Assembly (NCBI GenBank): GCA_030848705.1
Contig: CM061238.1
Span: forward strand, 79,694,685-79,758,684
Origin: Heracleum sosnowskyi
Lineage: Eukaryota; Streptophyta; Magnoliopsida; Apiales; Apiaceae
Length of the DNA: 64,000 nucleotides
Reading direction: 5' to 3'
Below the pieces are notes generated by a model, which did no database searches, was not told the origin of the DNA, and was given only the letters and a program-made list of their open reading frames with translations. Shown here piece after piece: positions 40,358 through 52,696 of this stretch. How positions within the stretch are numbered: position 1 is the stretch's first letter; every line of letters starts with the position of its first letter. A program made the translations under genes and the position numbers.

Positions 40358-41539
40358 GTATTCTTCAATTAATTATTATCAGAAGTTGAACTTGGATTAT
40401 TTATGTATATGTCCGCTTGTGTGTATAATTTGTGTGTATATGCTTTGATTCTTGATTTGCCTGTTGTTTTAGGGAAATGAATTTTTGTTGCAGAGAAGTT
40501 GTATTACTGAATTATTGTTAGGTTGGATAGTTTTTTTGATGTTACATTGATGTGTTTGAGCGATTATACTTCTTGTTGTGATTTGTTAGACGATTCTCCT
40601 TAACTCTATCAATCGATAATCAAGATGCAAATTTCTATTAGTTAAATGGATAGCTGGCACTAATGGTTGGATTTTAGGCTGAATTTCCATGGACTTTGTT
40701 TTGTGATGATTCTTTACTTTGTAATGTTCTGGTAGAATTTTATGGCGACCGAAGATGTGTAGTCAGCGACTCTCTATGACACTGCTTATGTTATATTTGA
40801 AGCATTTTTAAATTTACGAGTTTTTAACACTTTCAGTCTTGATAATTTACGAAGAATTATTGCAATGCTGGTTATATTTTTGGCATGCGAGCCTATGTTT
40901 ATGTTTTTCACTTTAAATGATTTGTCTCCTACTGTAGTGTTGATTTCTAACTATGATTCTTGAATCAGTTGTACATGGGAAATGAAGGCTTCAGTTACCT
41001 TTATTATTTTGTTCATCAGAATTTTAAAATTTGTAACTGAACTTTCTACTTTCTGAGAAACTTTCAGTCACTGCCTGCTTAGAAAATGTCAACAAAATTA
41101 TTAATCAAACAGGCAGTATCTGGTGAACACTTTGTCCCAGTAAGTAACTGAGAGCAAATTCCCAAGATCTTTGCATAAATGTAAATTTCAGAACAATAAA
41201 AGTTTCTGCTGTCGGAAGTTATAAACTTATAAGATCTTTGTCTTTCAATACAATGATCGGCCGACTTAGAATTCTTTCACTACTAAAGATAAAATCAGCC
41301 AAGTTTATTCTCAAAAGTGTACTCTGAAAATTTGATTTGAAGAGGGAACATTAAGGCACTTGAATTTGGGAAGGTTGTATGTATGTTTATGGTTTCACAG
41401 TAACTGGTCAACTGGCAGCGGTATAGATTTAGAATCTCTATTTAAGGTAGAGACATCTAAATTGAGGTATAGATATAAGAGAATAATGTATAAGCACATT
41501 TGTTGATCTTCCCTTTTATAAATTCTGTAGAAATATAAC

Positions 41540-44500
41540 ATGGATCGCCATACGTGGATGTACAAAATATCACGTGCAACACAAGAATATATTGATGGAG
41601 TTGAAAAGTTCATTCAGTGTGCGGAGGAAAACCTAAAGAAGAAAAAGGAACATGGTAAAGAAGATAGGATCACATGTCCATGTCATGATTGTTATAATTT
41701 GAAGAAGTATTCTAGTGTTGCGACAATTCGTGAACATTTATTTCGTCGTGGTTTTATGGCTGGTTACACTAAGTGGATATGGCATGGCGAAGGAATACAT
41801 TCTGAAAAGACAAGGACATCTGATGGGAATCGTAGAAGTAATGAAGATAGTATGCCTACGAATAAAGAAGATGATGCAGAAAATGATAAGATCAATGAGA
41901 TGATAGAAGATGTTGAAGATCTCCTAGTGCACCAACCGAAAATTCTTGAGAAGTTGGTTGACGATTCTAAAAAACTTCTGTATCCAGGGTGCAACGATGA
42001 ATTTACTAGGTTATCAACAACCTTGAAGTTATGTAAGCTCAAAGTAAAGAGCGGGTGGAGTGACAAGAGTTTCACAGAATTGTTGAAACTTGTATCAGAC
42101 ATACTTCCTTCAGATAACGAGCTTCCAATTTCCACCTATGAGGCGAAGAAGATATTGTGTCCCATGGGTATGAATGTAAAGAAGATACATGCTTGTCCAT
42201 ATGATTGTGTGCTGTTTCGCAATGAGTATGAACATCTAGACAGATGTCCAAAGTGTGGAGCCTGTAGGTATAAGCGGGAGGGAAATAATTGTTCAAGTGG
42301 TGACAAGAAAAGGCCTCCTGCCAAGGTGTTGCGGTATTTACCCATAATGGAACGATTCAAACGCCTCTTTGCAAATGTCAATGAAGCAAAGCTTCTGAGG
42401 TGGCATGTGGAAGGGAGAAAATCAGATGGGATGCTCAGACACCCTGCAGACTCTCCACAGTGGAGAACCATAGACGGAAAGTTCCCGGATTTTGGTGGTG
42501 AAGTAAGAAACCTGCGACTTGGACTTTGTGCGGATGGCATGAATCCGTATCGTACTCTCAGCTCTTCACATAGCACTTGGCCGGTTCTTCTAACGATTTA
42601 TAACCTGCCTCCTTGGTTATGCATGAAGCGCAAGTATATCATGTTGACATTGTTAATCCCCGGTCCTAAAGAAGCCGGAAATAACATAGATGTTTATCTT
42701 CAGCCACTTATTGAGGATCTGAAGTTATTGTGGGATGAAGGTCAGATGATATATGATGCATACAGCCAAACAAATTTCACTTTGCGTGCCATGATTTTTT
42801 GCACTATAAGCGATTTTCCTGGCTATGGAAACCTTTCAGGGTACACTATCAAAGGAGCTAAAGCTTGTCCAATTTGTGAAGATTCTACGATTGACCTTCG
42901 TTTAAACAATTGCAAAAAAACGTATATATGGGTCATCGTACATTTCTTCACAGTCTTTCGATGGGACAATTGAGACTCGAGTAGCTCGTTTGCCTTTGAC
43001 CGGGAAGGAAGTTTTTGAACGAGTTAAAGATATTAATGTTGTACTTGGAAAGTTGTATAAAAATCCAACTCCCAATAGTCTTTGGAAGAAGAGATCTATA
43101 TTTTGGGATCTTCCATACTGGGAACACTTGCAAGTTAGACACTGTCTTGATTTTATGCATATTGAAAAAAATGTATGTGAAAGCATTGTTGGGACACTTT
43201 TGAATATTCCGGGTAAGACAAAGGATGGGATCAAAGCCAGAAAAGACATGCAAGAGATGGGTATACGGGTAGAGTTAGCGCCTCAACAATCTGGTAAACG
43301 TGCATATCTACCTCCTGCTTGTTTTACTTTGTCTAGAAAAGAGAAAATCAGCTTTTGTGAGTGTTTATCTAGTGTGAAAGTTCCAACTGGCTATTCCTCA
43401 AACCCAAAAAACATTGTTTCAATGAAAGATTTGAAGCTGGTAGGGATGAAGTCGCATGATTGTCATATGTTAATGCAACATCTACTACCGGTTGCAATTC
43501 GGGGCATATTGCCAAAGCACGTGAGATTGGTTATCACCAAATTGTGTCTTTTCTTTAATGCTATATGCAGTAAGGTGATTGATCCCATGACACTGGATAA
43601 ATTACAAGCTGATATTATTGAGACACTTTGTGAATTTGAAATGTACTTTGTTCATTCATTGTTTGACATTATGGTGCATTTAGTGATTCACCTAGTTAGG
43701 GAGATTAAAATTTGTGGTCCATTATATATGAGAAATATGTATCCTTTTGAGAGATTCTTGTGTATCTTAAAAGCATATGTAAGAAATCGACGTCTACCTG
43801 AAGCAAGCATAGTTGAAGGGTATTCGGTTGAAGAGACTATTGAATTCTGCACAGATTATTTAGCATCTGTCGATCCCGTTGGAATTCCAAGATCTCGTCA
43901 TGAAGGAAGGCTTGAAGGTCAAGGTACATTGGGACATAAAATGATCTCTCCTAGCGCTGAAATATGTGAAAGAGCCCATCTATTTGTATTGCAACACATG
44001 ACAGAAGTTAATCATTACTTACAAGAACACATAGGCCTGATTCGACAAATGCATCCCTCTAAGAGTGGCAAGTGGATTACAAATGAACACAATCGCACAT
44101 TTGTTAAATGGTTTAAAGATCGAGTAATGTCCCAATATTCAGAAAGTCCTACCACCATTTCTAATACACTGAAATGGTTAGCATATGGCCCCGACATACC
44201 AGTGACATCTTATGAAGGATATGATGTTAATGGGTATACTTTCTATACACAATGTCAAGATAACAAGAGCACCGTACAGAATAGCGGAGTATGTGTAGAA
44301 GCTTCTTCAACAGAGTTTGATAGAGGCAAGTCCATTACATCACGGGATATAAAAAAGTCATATTATGGGGTGATTGAAGAAATTTGGGAGCTCGACTACA
44401 AAGATTTTAAAGTTACTCTCTTCAGATGTAAATGGTTCGATGATGGACGTGGTGTTCGAGTGGATGAGTCAGGCTTCACTTTGGTTGACTTTAGCAGATT

Positions 44501-44774
44501 TGGTCATGTAGATGACCTATTCATTTTTGCTACACAAGTTAACCAGGTTTTCTATATTAGAGACCCTGCTGATTCAAGGTGGTCCATTGTTCTTCAAAGC
44601 AAGCGACGTATTCTTGGAATTGATAATGTTGAAGATGAGGACGAGTATAATCAATTTGATGAAAATCCCCCGTTCTCAATTGGTCTACCTACCAGATTGA
44701 GGGATGACAACATAGATATAAATTATGCACGCAGTGACCATCAGGAAGGGCTATGGATTGATGGTCAAGTATGA
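41540..44774 (+). pseudogene. CACTA TNP2-type transposase, broken by indels near 42915-42957
   Basis: The first part (41540-42973, 477 codons) starts MDRHTWMYKI with the Transpos_assoc domain (CPCHDCYN, FMAGYTKWIWHGEG), then the start of the Transposase_21 core (CPKCGACRYK, LRWHVEGRKSDGMLRHPADS). The second part (42990-44774, 594 codons) continues with LPLTGKEVFERVKDINV, the rest of the core (CLDFMHIEKNVCESIVGTLL), a DUF4218-like region (HLVREIKICGPLYMRNMYPFE) and a DUF4216-like C-terminal region (KWFDDGRGVRVDESGFTLVD). Between them homologous sequence passes through all three forward frames and ~10 expected residues are missing, so at least two indels occurred. A single full-length protein cannot be made. 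The start is the ATG right after the leader-intron acceptor. Confidence 0.9.
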
Positions 44775-45111
44775 CTTGTAGGCTTCTTTCCAATAAAAGT
44801 TAATTTATAAAAACAGTGGTAAGTTTGAATTAATGTGGTAATTTATAAAAGTATGAACTGGAGAGCTTGTAACCTACTTTTACACCTAGTTTATTCAGAG
44901 AGATTATATTTAAAAGTAATAACTTATCAATTGTATAGATGTTGTATGCTTATGTACTTATTCGAGATTTTGTGCTTTTCTAAATGCATATTTTTACCTC
45001 ATTGTTTGTAGTTTTGTGTTATTTTAGGAATTCTTAAATATCTTGCATTGAAATTTTTAGAGTTATATAATGTTCTGATCCATTTTTCTTCTGTTGTAGG
45101 AATCTTTTCCC
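44775..45111 (+). other. Spacer between the two CACTA genes
   Basis: AT-rich 337 bp. An acceptor-like TTCTGTTGTAG ends 13 bp before the ATG at 45112, so the second gene may have an untranslated exon upstream or be spliced from the transposase transcript. Confidence 0.5.
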
Positions 45112-48100
45112 ATGGATGAAAACAGTGGTAACACACAGCCAAGTTCTAGTGAAGTATCCAGGAAAAGGACTAGAGGTCCAACCTTGTGCAAAAAATTGAA
45201 AAAAAGGATTACAAACCAGAATTTGGAGTGTAGCATTTCTTTCAATGAGTTTGGTCGCCCAATTGGAGATATGCTTAAAGATTTCAGGATTTATTTAGGA
45301 TCAGTTGTTCGATGCCAAGTTGATATTAATATCGAAATTTGGGATCTAGTTAACCAAGGATTAAAAGATGCAATCTGGGATGATATTAAGGTACGAATTC
45401 CAATGCAGCATTCATTTTCTTTTTGTGTTAAAGGGCTTATGAGCAAACCCTACAGAATATTTGCATATTATTCATCAGACTGCTCTTAATGATACACCAC
45501 TGTCCCCATTTTGCTTTTTAAATTTGCCGGTTTTAAATCTTAATGATACATGCTGTCACCCGTACTACTTTCTGTGACTGGATAGTTCTTAATCTCAGGC
45601 CTTTATCTGATATATCATAAAATACTGTCTGTGTCAAAATTTCTGTCAAAATTTACTGATAGCATGTGGGCTGATTGTTTGACAACATTTGTTAAATTAA
45701 TCAAAACATGCTAAGTTAGAGAATTAGGACATTAGCAATTGTACTGAAAAAAATGTTTAAGGTGAATTTTAAGAATACCAGTATTGTGATTAAGAGCATT
45801 TGATCCAATATTAAAAAACCGTTCTATCCAGGAAACGTCAACATTGAAAATTTGATTATTCCTTTTCCAGGATTGTGATTCCCACCTGCTCTGTATTTAG
45901 AGATCTTAGTTCTGTCTGGACATGTCTAGTTATCAGTCAATTATAATTTTTTAAAATCATAAATAGCTTCTGTATATAGAAATGGTCAATTGCAGGACAC
46001 TAAATAAATGTACTCCATACGCAGTCTTTAATAATACTGTTTGTGCATTTGTTACGTAAACATTGGTTGCAAGGAGTTTATGAAACAAATTAAACTGTTT
46101 AGGCATTTGGAGATTGCACAAGTACGGTGAATACTACTATACTGTTTAAGGTGTTGCCAATCCTGATTAGTGGATACTAAATTTACACTACAAGTCAGTT
46201 GTTCCAACAATCAAGATCATATATTCAACTAAGATACAATACTTGGAAATGAATCAAACAATCTTTGAGTTGTTTGAAATGATATCACATATATATATAT
46301 ATGTACCTTCAACAACCAGATCTTGATCTACAGCTAGATACAGATACAAATTGTATGGTCATTCAACAAGGCGTCGATTTTAACTAAAATTCTTTGTCGC
46401 CGATTTTACAAATTGTAGTGTTCGCTACAAGTCTTTCCTGAGAACGGCTAAAATTCTTTGTCGCCGTCTTGAGCTCAGAAACTGTATAGACACACAAAAC
46501 ATTGTATGCACAGTAATTCATATACTGGTAATTCATATACTGATATTAGACACACAAAACATTGTATGCACAGTAATTCATATACTGGTAATTCCTGGTA
46601 ATTCATGGTTGGTAATCCCTACTGGTAATTCATATACTGAATTGTAATAATGATACGTATGCACAGTAACTATACTCGTTTATCACTGCAGAATGTAGAT
46701 ATGCAAATCCCTACTGGCAAATGAGTATATATGTTATTTTATGGCCTGTTACACAATCTTTAGTCTTCTATTTGCTTTCTGACTATCCCAGCCTGGCAAC
46801 CTTGCTGGATTCAATAAAATGATAAAGAGGTTGGAGATCAATTGATCATTTACACTATGTATTAATGTAGAATTTTTACACTATTTTCAGAATCGTTGGA
46901 AACTTGATGATTCACGAAAAAAGAACGTGTTAGAAAGAGCAGGAAAGCAATGGAGGGATTTTAAGGGTAAGTTGACAAAGAAATTTTTGCGCGAAGGGAA
47001 GGATCCTTGTGAACGTTATCCTTACCTGACGAAGGAGCAGTGGGAATCATTTAAAAAGAGACGCGAAACTGAAGAGTTTAAGGTAAATATTCAATAATTT
47101 GTGATAAAACTGATTGGTTTAGTAATTATTTTTCCCTTGTTCTCATCTTTATCTGTAAACAGGCAATAAGTATCAAAGCGCAAGAAAGTCAGAAACATAA
47201 TGACCAAGTACATTTTCTAGGGCCTAGTGGATATGACGGGAAAAAAGTGGATTGGATTGTTGCTGACCCCATCACTGCATTGGATGCTTCTGAATCAGTT
47301 AATCCATCAATTTTATCGAGTGATCGTACCGGACGTAGTTTTGATTGGATTAGAGCACGAGCAAAAAAAAATAAGGACGGAAGTTATTATTTCCCAAATG
47401 AACAGACTAGGAAAGTGTTTGAGAAAATGGTAAATTCCTTATCTTTATTATTTTAAATTCCAATTTTTCTAAATTTTTATTGGTCTTGTTCTATGATATT
47501 TGGTCATTTTTGTAAGGCTGTTTATGTTAGACTTTTTTTATCGCTATTATTGCCTCTGAACAGGGAGAGTTGCAGACGCAAGTTTTAGATGGTTCCTGGT
47601 CTCCAGAAGGCCATGATGACATACTGTCACGTGCACTGGGCCGTAAGGAGCATGGAGGGCGTGTTAGAGGAGTTGGGGGGGGGGGGAGTTAAAATTAAAG
47701 AAGTATTCGGAACAAACAGCAAACTTAGTGGGGTAATATCGGCGGATCAGTTGGCTACACTCACGCAAGAAATTACCAAGAAAGTTCAGAAAGAGTGCGA
47801 TGACAGGATGAATCAAATGATGAATTTGAAAATAGAAGGCATCTTCAATCAATTGAAGCAGATTGGTGTGTCATTGCCAGATGGTAATTTTGTGAATGAT
47901 ATTGGTACCCCGCAAACTCTTCGAAGCAGTTGCCAGTCTGTTGATCGACAAGATCATTTATCGAATCTCAAGGTACTGTAATACAAATATAATTTTTTGT
48001 ATACTACTGGAATTGATTAGTATACTCATCAATTTTCTAGTATACTCATCAATTTTCTAATTTATATTGTAGGGTCCGACCCCATGTCATCTTTGGGTGG

Positions 48101-49704
48101 TAGATCAGGCTAAAGAAAGAGTTGTCGTGGCACGGGGGACTGTTTTCCCGGCAATTCAGAGTGATAATATGATTCATAATAATCCAATTACTTCTGATAA
48201 TGTAAGAGTATCAATTGATGATGTTCCAACTGAATACCAGCTTACTCAACTTCCAGTGCCATCTGACGAGCATGAGACGGTAGGAAGTGCAGCAGGTAGT
48301 TTTGTTCAATGGCCAAAGGACCTTGTCACGTTAGGACATGTATCGTTTTTGTTATTGTAGTGTTGAAATTCTTTTTTCTGATTTAATAGCAATATATCAT
48401 GTGGCTAGTTGTGTTTGATTAGGATCCCTTGGAGAAGAATATAGTTCATGAGAGGACACCAAAAAATGTTACTAGGCTCCCTAGAACAGTTGAAAGCAAA
48501 GGTTCAGTGACTCCTATCAAGAGAACACGAACACCACTGGCAGTAATTGGTGATGATACAAGTTTAAGTGAGCATTGTCGATCTTTACGTTTCTTGCTTA
48601 ATAAGAGGACATCTATTGCAAAAGATGAGGTCTTCAAGTTTGAAGAAATTGGAGAACAAATGATATATGTAACCCCTGAAGATGTTGATCAATTTCTGAA
48701 AATGAGTGACTTGAACGTATCCATTTTGGAAATTTTTATCAAGTAAGACTAGTCTTTTTCGCTCAATTAACTTTAAAGTCATTCACATACACGTGTTTAT
48801 TGTGACAAGTTATTTTTGTAGGTACGTTGGGACGCTATGCACTGAGTTGAATGAAAACAGATTTGCATTCATGTTTCCATCTAGATTGGCAATATCGAGT
48901 AAGCGTGACTATGAACGTATCAATGAAGCAGCTGATTACATGACAACAATTCTGACTGCCAATAAAGAGAGGCATTTTATCCTAGCACCTTTCGTCCAAG
49001 AGTAAGAGCAAATTTAAATTATCAAAGCATTTACTAGCATTAATATTTTACTTTAATGTATATATGTGTGTATTGTTTGTAGCAACCACTGGATGCTGCT
49101 CCTTTTTAGTCTCAAAGAAGCTATTATTTACGTGTTTGACTCATTGAAACAAGCAAGGGATATACGCTTGAGGACACCTGTGCAGAGGTAAGTTAAATAT
49201 GAATTTAATTGAGTCCACCTTCGTAAGATATGTGAATTGTGACGTATATTTACTTATTTCATAGGGCATTTAAATTATACACACCACAAGGTGGACTGAG
49301 GAATAATAGAAAAGAATTTCTCATTATTCACACCGAGGTTCAGGTATAACCCTACTTGAAATATACATTTAAATTCCTCCACTTATTTATTTTTTGTACT
49401 TAAATAATGTTGGTTTCTTCGTAGTGTCCTCAACAAAAAGGAGGTACGGAGTGTGGTTTTTTTGTTATGAGGTACATGTATGACATTATCATGCATTCTC
49501 AAAAAACACCGGATATGAATTGGAAAGTGGTAAGAAACAAAACTATTTAGCAATGTTTTACAAATATATCGGACTAAAGATTTTTGTTTAAAATATGTTA
49601 TCTTCTATATTTTGAAGGGTCTTGGTTCAAGAAGCTATAGCAAAAAGGAAATTAATGAGATACGAGAGCTGTGGGCAAAATTTTTTATCCGAGAATGTCT
49701 ATAA
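45112..49704 (+). CDS. CACTA second gene: Transposase_24 (TNPA-like) domain fused to a Ulp1/C48 cysteine protease, 11 exons
   Basis: Exons by hand: 45112-45390, 46891-47082, 47163-47429, 47564-47972, 48073-48339, 48423-48742, 48822-49001, 49083-49187, 49265-49343, 49425-49529 and 49618-49704. All junctions are GT-AG and in phase. Exons 1-4 code the plant En/Spm Transposase_24 domain (FNEFGRPIGDMLKDFRIYLG, GKQWRDFKGKLTKKF, YFPNEQTRKVFEKM). Exons 6-11 code a Ulp1-like protease with His in NHWMLLL (49087-49089), Asp in VFDSL (49138-49140), Gln in CPQQKGG and Cys in TECGFFVMRYM (49452-49454). Exon 4 has one base too many in a run of twelve G at 47675-47686, which shifts the frame; otherwise it is intact. 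Fusion with Ulp1 domains is known in some plant CACTA and Mutator elements. The donor of exon 5 is the least certain boundary. Confidence 0.8.
45391..46890 (+). other. Intron 1 of the CACTA second gene, with short repeats
   Basis: A 1.5-kb intron. A 60-bp repeat (ACACACAAAACATTGTATGC, then AGTAATTCATATACTGG) occurs twice at about 46490-46600, and TAAAATTCTTTGTCGCCG occurs twice between 46380 and 46470. No coding content. Confidence 0.6.
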
Positions 49705-50480
49705 TCAGGTATGGCATCTATTGGCTTAAAGAGCAATAGTTCACTGCATCTATTTGTCAGCCTTGTTTCAGCTGGTGCCATTATAACTATTGTTACCATA
49801 CTTGCAAATTTTAAGGCTAATAGTATAGTAGTTTGGTAGGTTGTTGTGTTAGAATGAATTTTATATTAGAAACAACAATCTGAAATTAACTATCTGAAAT
49901 TAACTAACAGTTTGACCCAGCACCTCGGCAGATTGAACCCGACACCACCCGGCAGATTACTTCTTATAATTTCAACCAGGTACCAGCCTTTTTGTAGATC
50001 GTGGTTGCCCCAATGCGTGGTCTTGGAAAAGGAGTTTTTGTTCTCGAGAAAGTGGCTACATGATTCTTTTTTTAGGAGTTGCTCTGCTGCCGACTTCGCA
50101 TCCAACAAATGCAGGGGGAACCCGATAGAACATAAGGAAACAGCCATTTTATTATGTATATTGTCCAAGATTTACATAAAAATATTGTGTTCTGTAACTT
50201 TTACAGTAGGAATCAGATATCAGGATTATGTTTTATCCATTTGCTTGGAAGTTGGTAATGCTTATATATTCTAAGCACCTACAAGTTGTAGAGTTGGTTA
50301 CTTTTCTTTCTTTTAAATAGTTGATAAAAAGTTATGCCAAAACTATTTACTTCTCTAAGAAATTGTATATTATTAACGTGGTTGTACCATTGTATTTAAG
50401 TGTGTAAGCAGGTTGAAATTTATACTAATAAATCAGGTTAAATAATATACAAAAATGGCCAGGATTTTTTTAAATTTTTT
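49705..50480 (+). other. 3' part of the CACTA element before the right repeats
   Basis: Probable 3' UTR and spacer; no recognisable gene. Confidence 0.5.
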
Positions 50481-50910
50481 AAGACTTTAGGCGTCGGTTA
50501 AATCTATGCGACGCTATTGTGTTACACTTAATGCGTCGGTTTTTAAGACCACCGACGCTAAAGGTATATACCTATAGCGTCGGCATTCCAGAAAACCGAC
50601 GCTATAGTCAGTACCAATAGCGTCGGCATTCCAGAAAACCGACGCTATTGTCAGTACCAATAGCGTCGGCATTTCAGAAAACCGACGCTATAGTCAGTAC
50701 CAATAGCGTCGGCATTCCAGAAAACCGACGCTATTGTCTGTACCAATAGCGTCGGCATTCCAGAAAACCGACGCTATTGTCAGTACCAATAGCGTCGGTT
50801 ATTGTACATTCTGCGTTGGTTGTTTAACCGACGCCAAAGAGGTTTTAGCGACGCTGTTTTGACCGACGCCTTTTGACCGACGATATAGCTCTTTTTGACC
50901 GACGCTATAG
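50481..50910. repeat. CACTA right subterminal palindromic repeats
   Basis: A 43-bp unit built as TAGCGTCGG, a short spacer, then CCGACGCTA begins at 50575, 50618, 50661, 50704, 50747 and (partial) 50790; looser copies flank it. Each unit is itself a hairpin with 8-bp arms. Confidence 0.93.
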
Positions 50911-50928
50911 GCCCATTCTGTACTAGTG

Positions 50929-51299
50929 ATAGTTCTTGACCAGACACCTTTCCAAGTGCTTGGACAAATTCTGATCATAGAATCATAACGCAAAATTCTT
51001 AACCTGATCTTTCATTTCTGATAGTATCAGCTTTAAATCATAATCAAGTAGCTAAATAATAAAATCTATAAGTCTTTGGAATCAGAAATGCTATGCACAG
51101 ACAAATATACAGCTTGTAACCACCTTATTGTTTGATTCATGTACACATTTCAGTATCATAACACAACTCTTGATCAAAACACATTCTGCAAGTGCTTGAA
51201 TTCTATATGCCGAGTAGTAGTGAGTACATATTCTGGTCACAGATTTATAACCTGTTTCGATATGCTTGACTGTTAATAAAACTTGGGAAAAAGAAAAAA
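50929..51299. other. Flank between the CACTA element and the BAHD gene
   Basis: Starts with the right target duplication ATA (50929-50931). The rest should include the 3' UTR of the minus-strand BAHD gene. Nothing else was seen. Confidence 0.5.
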
Positions 51300-52631
51300 C
51301 TAGTCGCTATTAGGGCTTGGATCCAAAGAAGCCAATGAAAGAAGGGTTAAATCTTGCTCCAAGATTTTCATTTCTTGCTCATCCAGTGTCACCCATGCTT
51401 CTATTCCCTCGCCACATTTTGAGTCCATCAGAATAATAAGATTCATAAACACCTCCGTATCTAAGCTAACACTACTTACCCAAAGAGGCTTTCCCCACCC
51501 AAAATCAGCCTCGTAAAAGCCCATTTTGCACCAGCTCGTAAATCCATAATAATCTACTCCTGTTTTTGACCCAAAATTTCCAATCTCTTGAAGTGATTTA
51601 CTCATAACTGCAGGGCCTTTGTCACCTCTCATTTTCTTCACAAAGTCACCGTTGATTTTATATATTCCTTTTCTTACTTCATTTACCAAACCATCAGGTC
51701 CTAGTTGCTCACACGTTGCTTTGCATTTTGCACTTGCTACCCAGATTAAGTTTCCAAGGGAATAATCAGATAGAGTTGGTGCAAATCTTTTACGTAGGTT
51801 CACTATGTGAGTAAGAAGTGAAGGTCTCTTGGAGCCACACTTCTTTTCTGTGGCAGCCATAGCACATTTCCATATAAAAGCAGATACTACTTCTACGCGA
51901 GTGGGGCATTTCAAATTTAAGCCACTAGCATCCGCCTTGAGGGTGGCTATAGCTGAGGAATCAAACACTAATCTCCTTGTAGCACATTTGCCTTTCTTGA
52001 ACAATGAACCCCAGACTACCATTGACGTGTCTCGGAGCCATAAATCATCAGCTGGAAAGATAGAAGGCGCAATGAAATCAGGGTAAACAGCTTTGTCTCC
52101 AGAAGCTGTTGTAGCCCAGCCTTGTAAGAAGCTGCTCAATGCAGCTCCATCAACTATCTTGTGTGAAATGCACAAGCCAATTGCAATGCCACCGCATTCA
52201 AAAACATTCACTTGAATGTTTGTCACACGGGCTCCTCCACCTGACCCATCAAAACTATTTTCACATGGAAGGAAATGTTGTATTGATGGCAGACTGAGAT
52301 TTTTTAGAAAATCAGACAGCAGAGAATTAACCTCAGCAACTGCAAAATAAGCTCCTTGATCGTTGCAATTGATGGAAAGATCATCATCTATTACTCCAGC
52401 TAAGGGGTAAAACCTTGTTAGGGTCTCAGATAATGATTCCTTGAGAAGTAGTAATTTTTCCTGAACTTCAGAATGACTAGCACCATCATTGTTGGGATAA
52501 AACACGACAATTGGAGCATAAGGTGCTGGAATGAGCTGATCCAACAAAGAAAGCTTGAAGGTTCTTAAGTGTTGTGGTGTTGGGGAAGTTGGTTTAATGT
52601 TTTGTCTAGAGACAATTTGAAGTTTCATCAT
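51300..52631 (-). CDS. BAHD-family acyltransferase (443 aa, intronless)
   Basis: Full-length family size. The HxxxD catalytic motif is HKIVD at residues 157-161 and the structural DFGWG motif is at 376-380, followed by KP. The N-terminus (IKPTSPTPQHLRTFKLSLLDQL) is typical of the vinorine-synthase-like clade, which acylates alkaloids, terpenoids or alcohols with acyl-CoA in the cytosol. Substrate cannot be predicted. No frame damage. The second Met (residue 2) is an equally possible start. Lack of introns is common in this clade. Confidence 0.93.
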   Translation of the reverse strand: MMKLQIVSRQNIKPTSPTPQHLRTFKLSLLDQLIPAPYAPIVVFYPNNDGASHSEVQEKLLLLKESLSETLTRFYPLAGVIDDDLSINCNDQGAYFAVAEVNSLLSDFLKNLSLPSIQHFLPCENSFDGSGGGARVTNIQVNVFECGGIAIGLCISHKIVDGAALSSFLQGWATTASGDKAVYPDFIAPSIFPADDLWLRDTSMVVWGSLFKKGKCATRRLVFDSSAIATLKADASGLNLKCPTRVEVVSAFIWKCAMAATEKKCGSKRPSLLTHIVNLRKRFAPTLSDYSLGNLIWVASAKCKATCEQLGPDGLVNEVRKGIYKINGDFVKKMRGDKGPAVMSKSLQEIGNFGSKTGVDYYGFTSWCKMGFYEADFGWGKPLWVSSVSLDTEVFMNLIILMDSKCGEGIEAWVTLDEQEMKILEQDLTLLSLASLDPSPNSD

Positions 52632-52688
52632 TTTTCTACTTAACTATTAACTCAAGTGTGTTGTGCAATGCTGCTTAACTTAACCCGG

Positions 52689-52696
52689 TATATATA
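52689..52696 (-). promoter_or_regulatory. TATA box of the BAHD gene
   Basis: TATATATA on the minus strand, 58 bp upstream of the ATG, which leaves a short leader of ~25-30 nt. Confidence 0.6.

Larger units (their letters stand above)
39360..50928 (+). mobile_element. Complete CACTA (En/Spm) DNA transposon, 11569 bp
   Basis: Starts CACTAGTACAGAA and ends with its reverse complement (TTCTGTACTAGTG at 50916-50928, allowing for the final bases), flanked by the 3-bp duplication ATA. Subterminal arrays of GCGTCGG / CCGACGC fill both ends. It encodes a broken TNP2-type transposase (41540-44774) and a TNPA-like/Ulp1 fusion gene (45112-49704), both on +. Confidence 0.95.

Noticed and set aside
50575..50800. 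CRISPR or satellite array
   Set aside because: 43-bp palindromic units sit at a CACTA terminus and match the inverted units at the other end.
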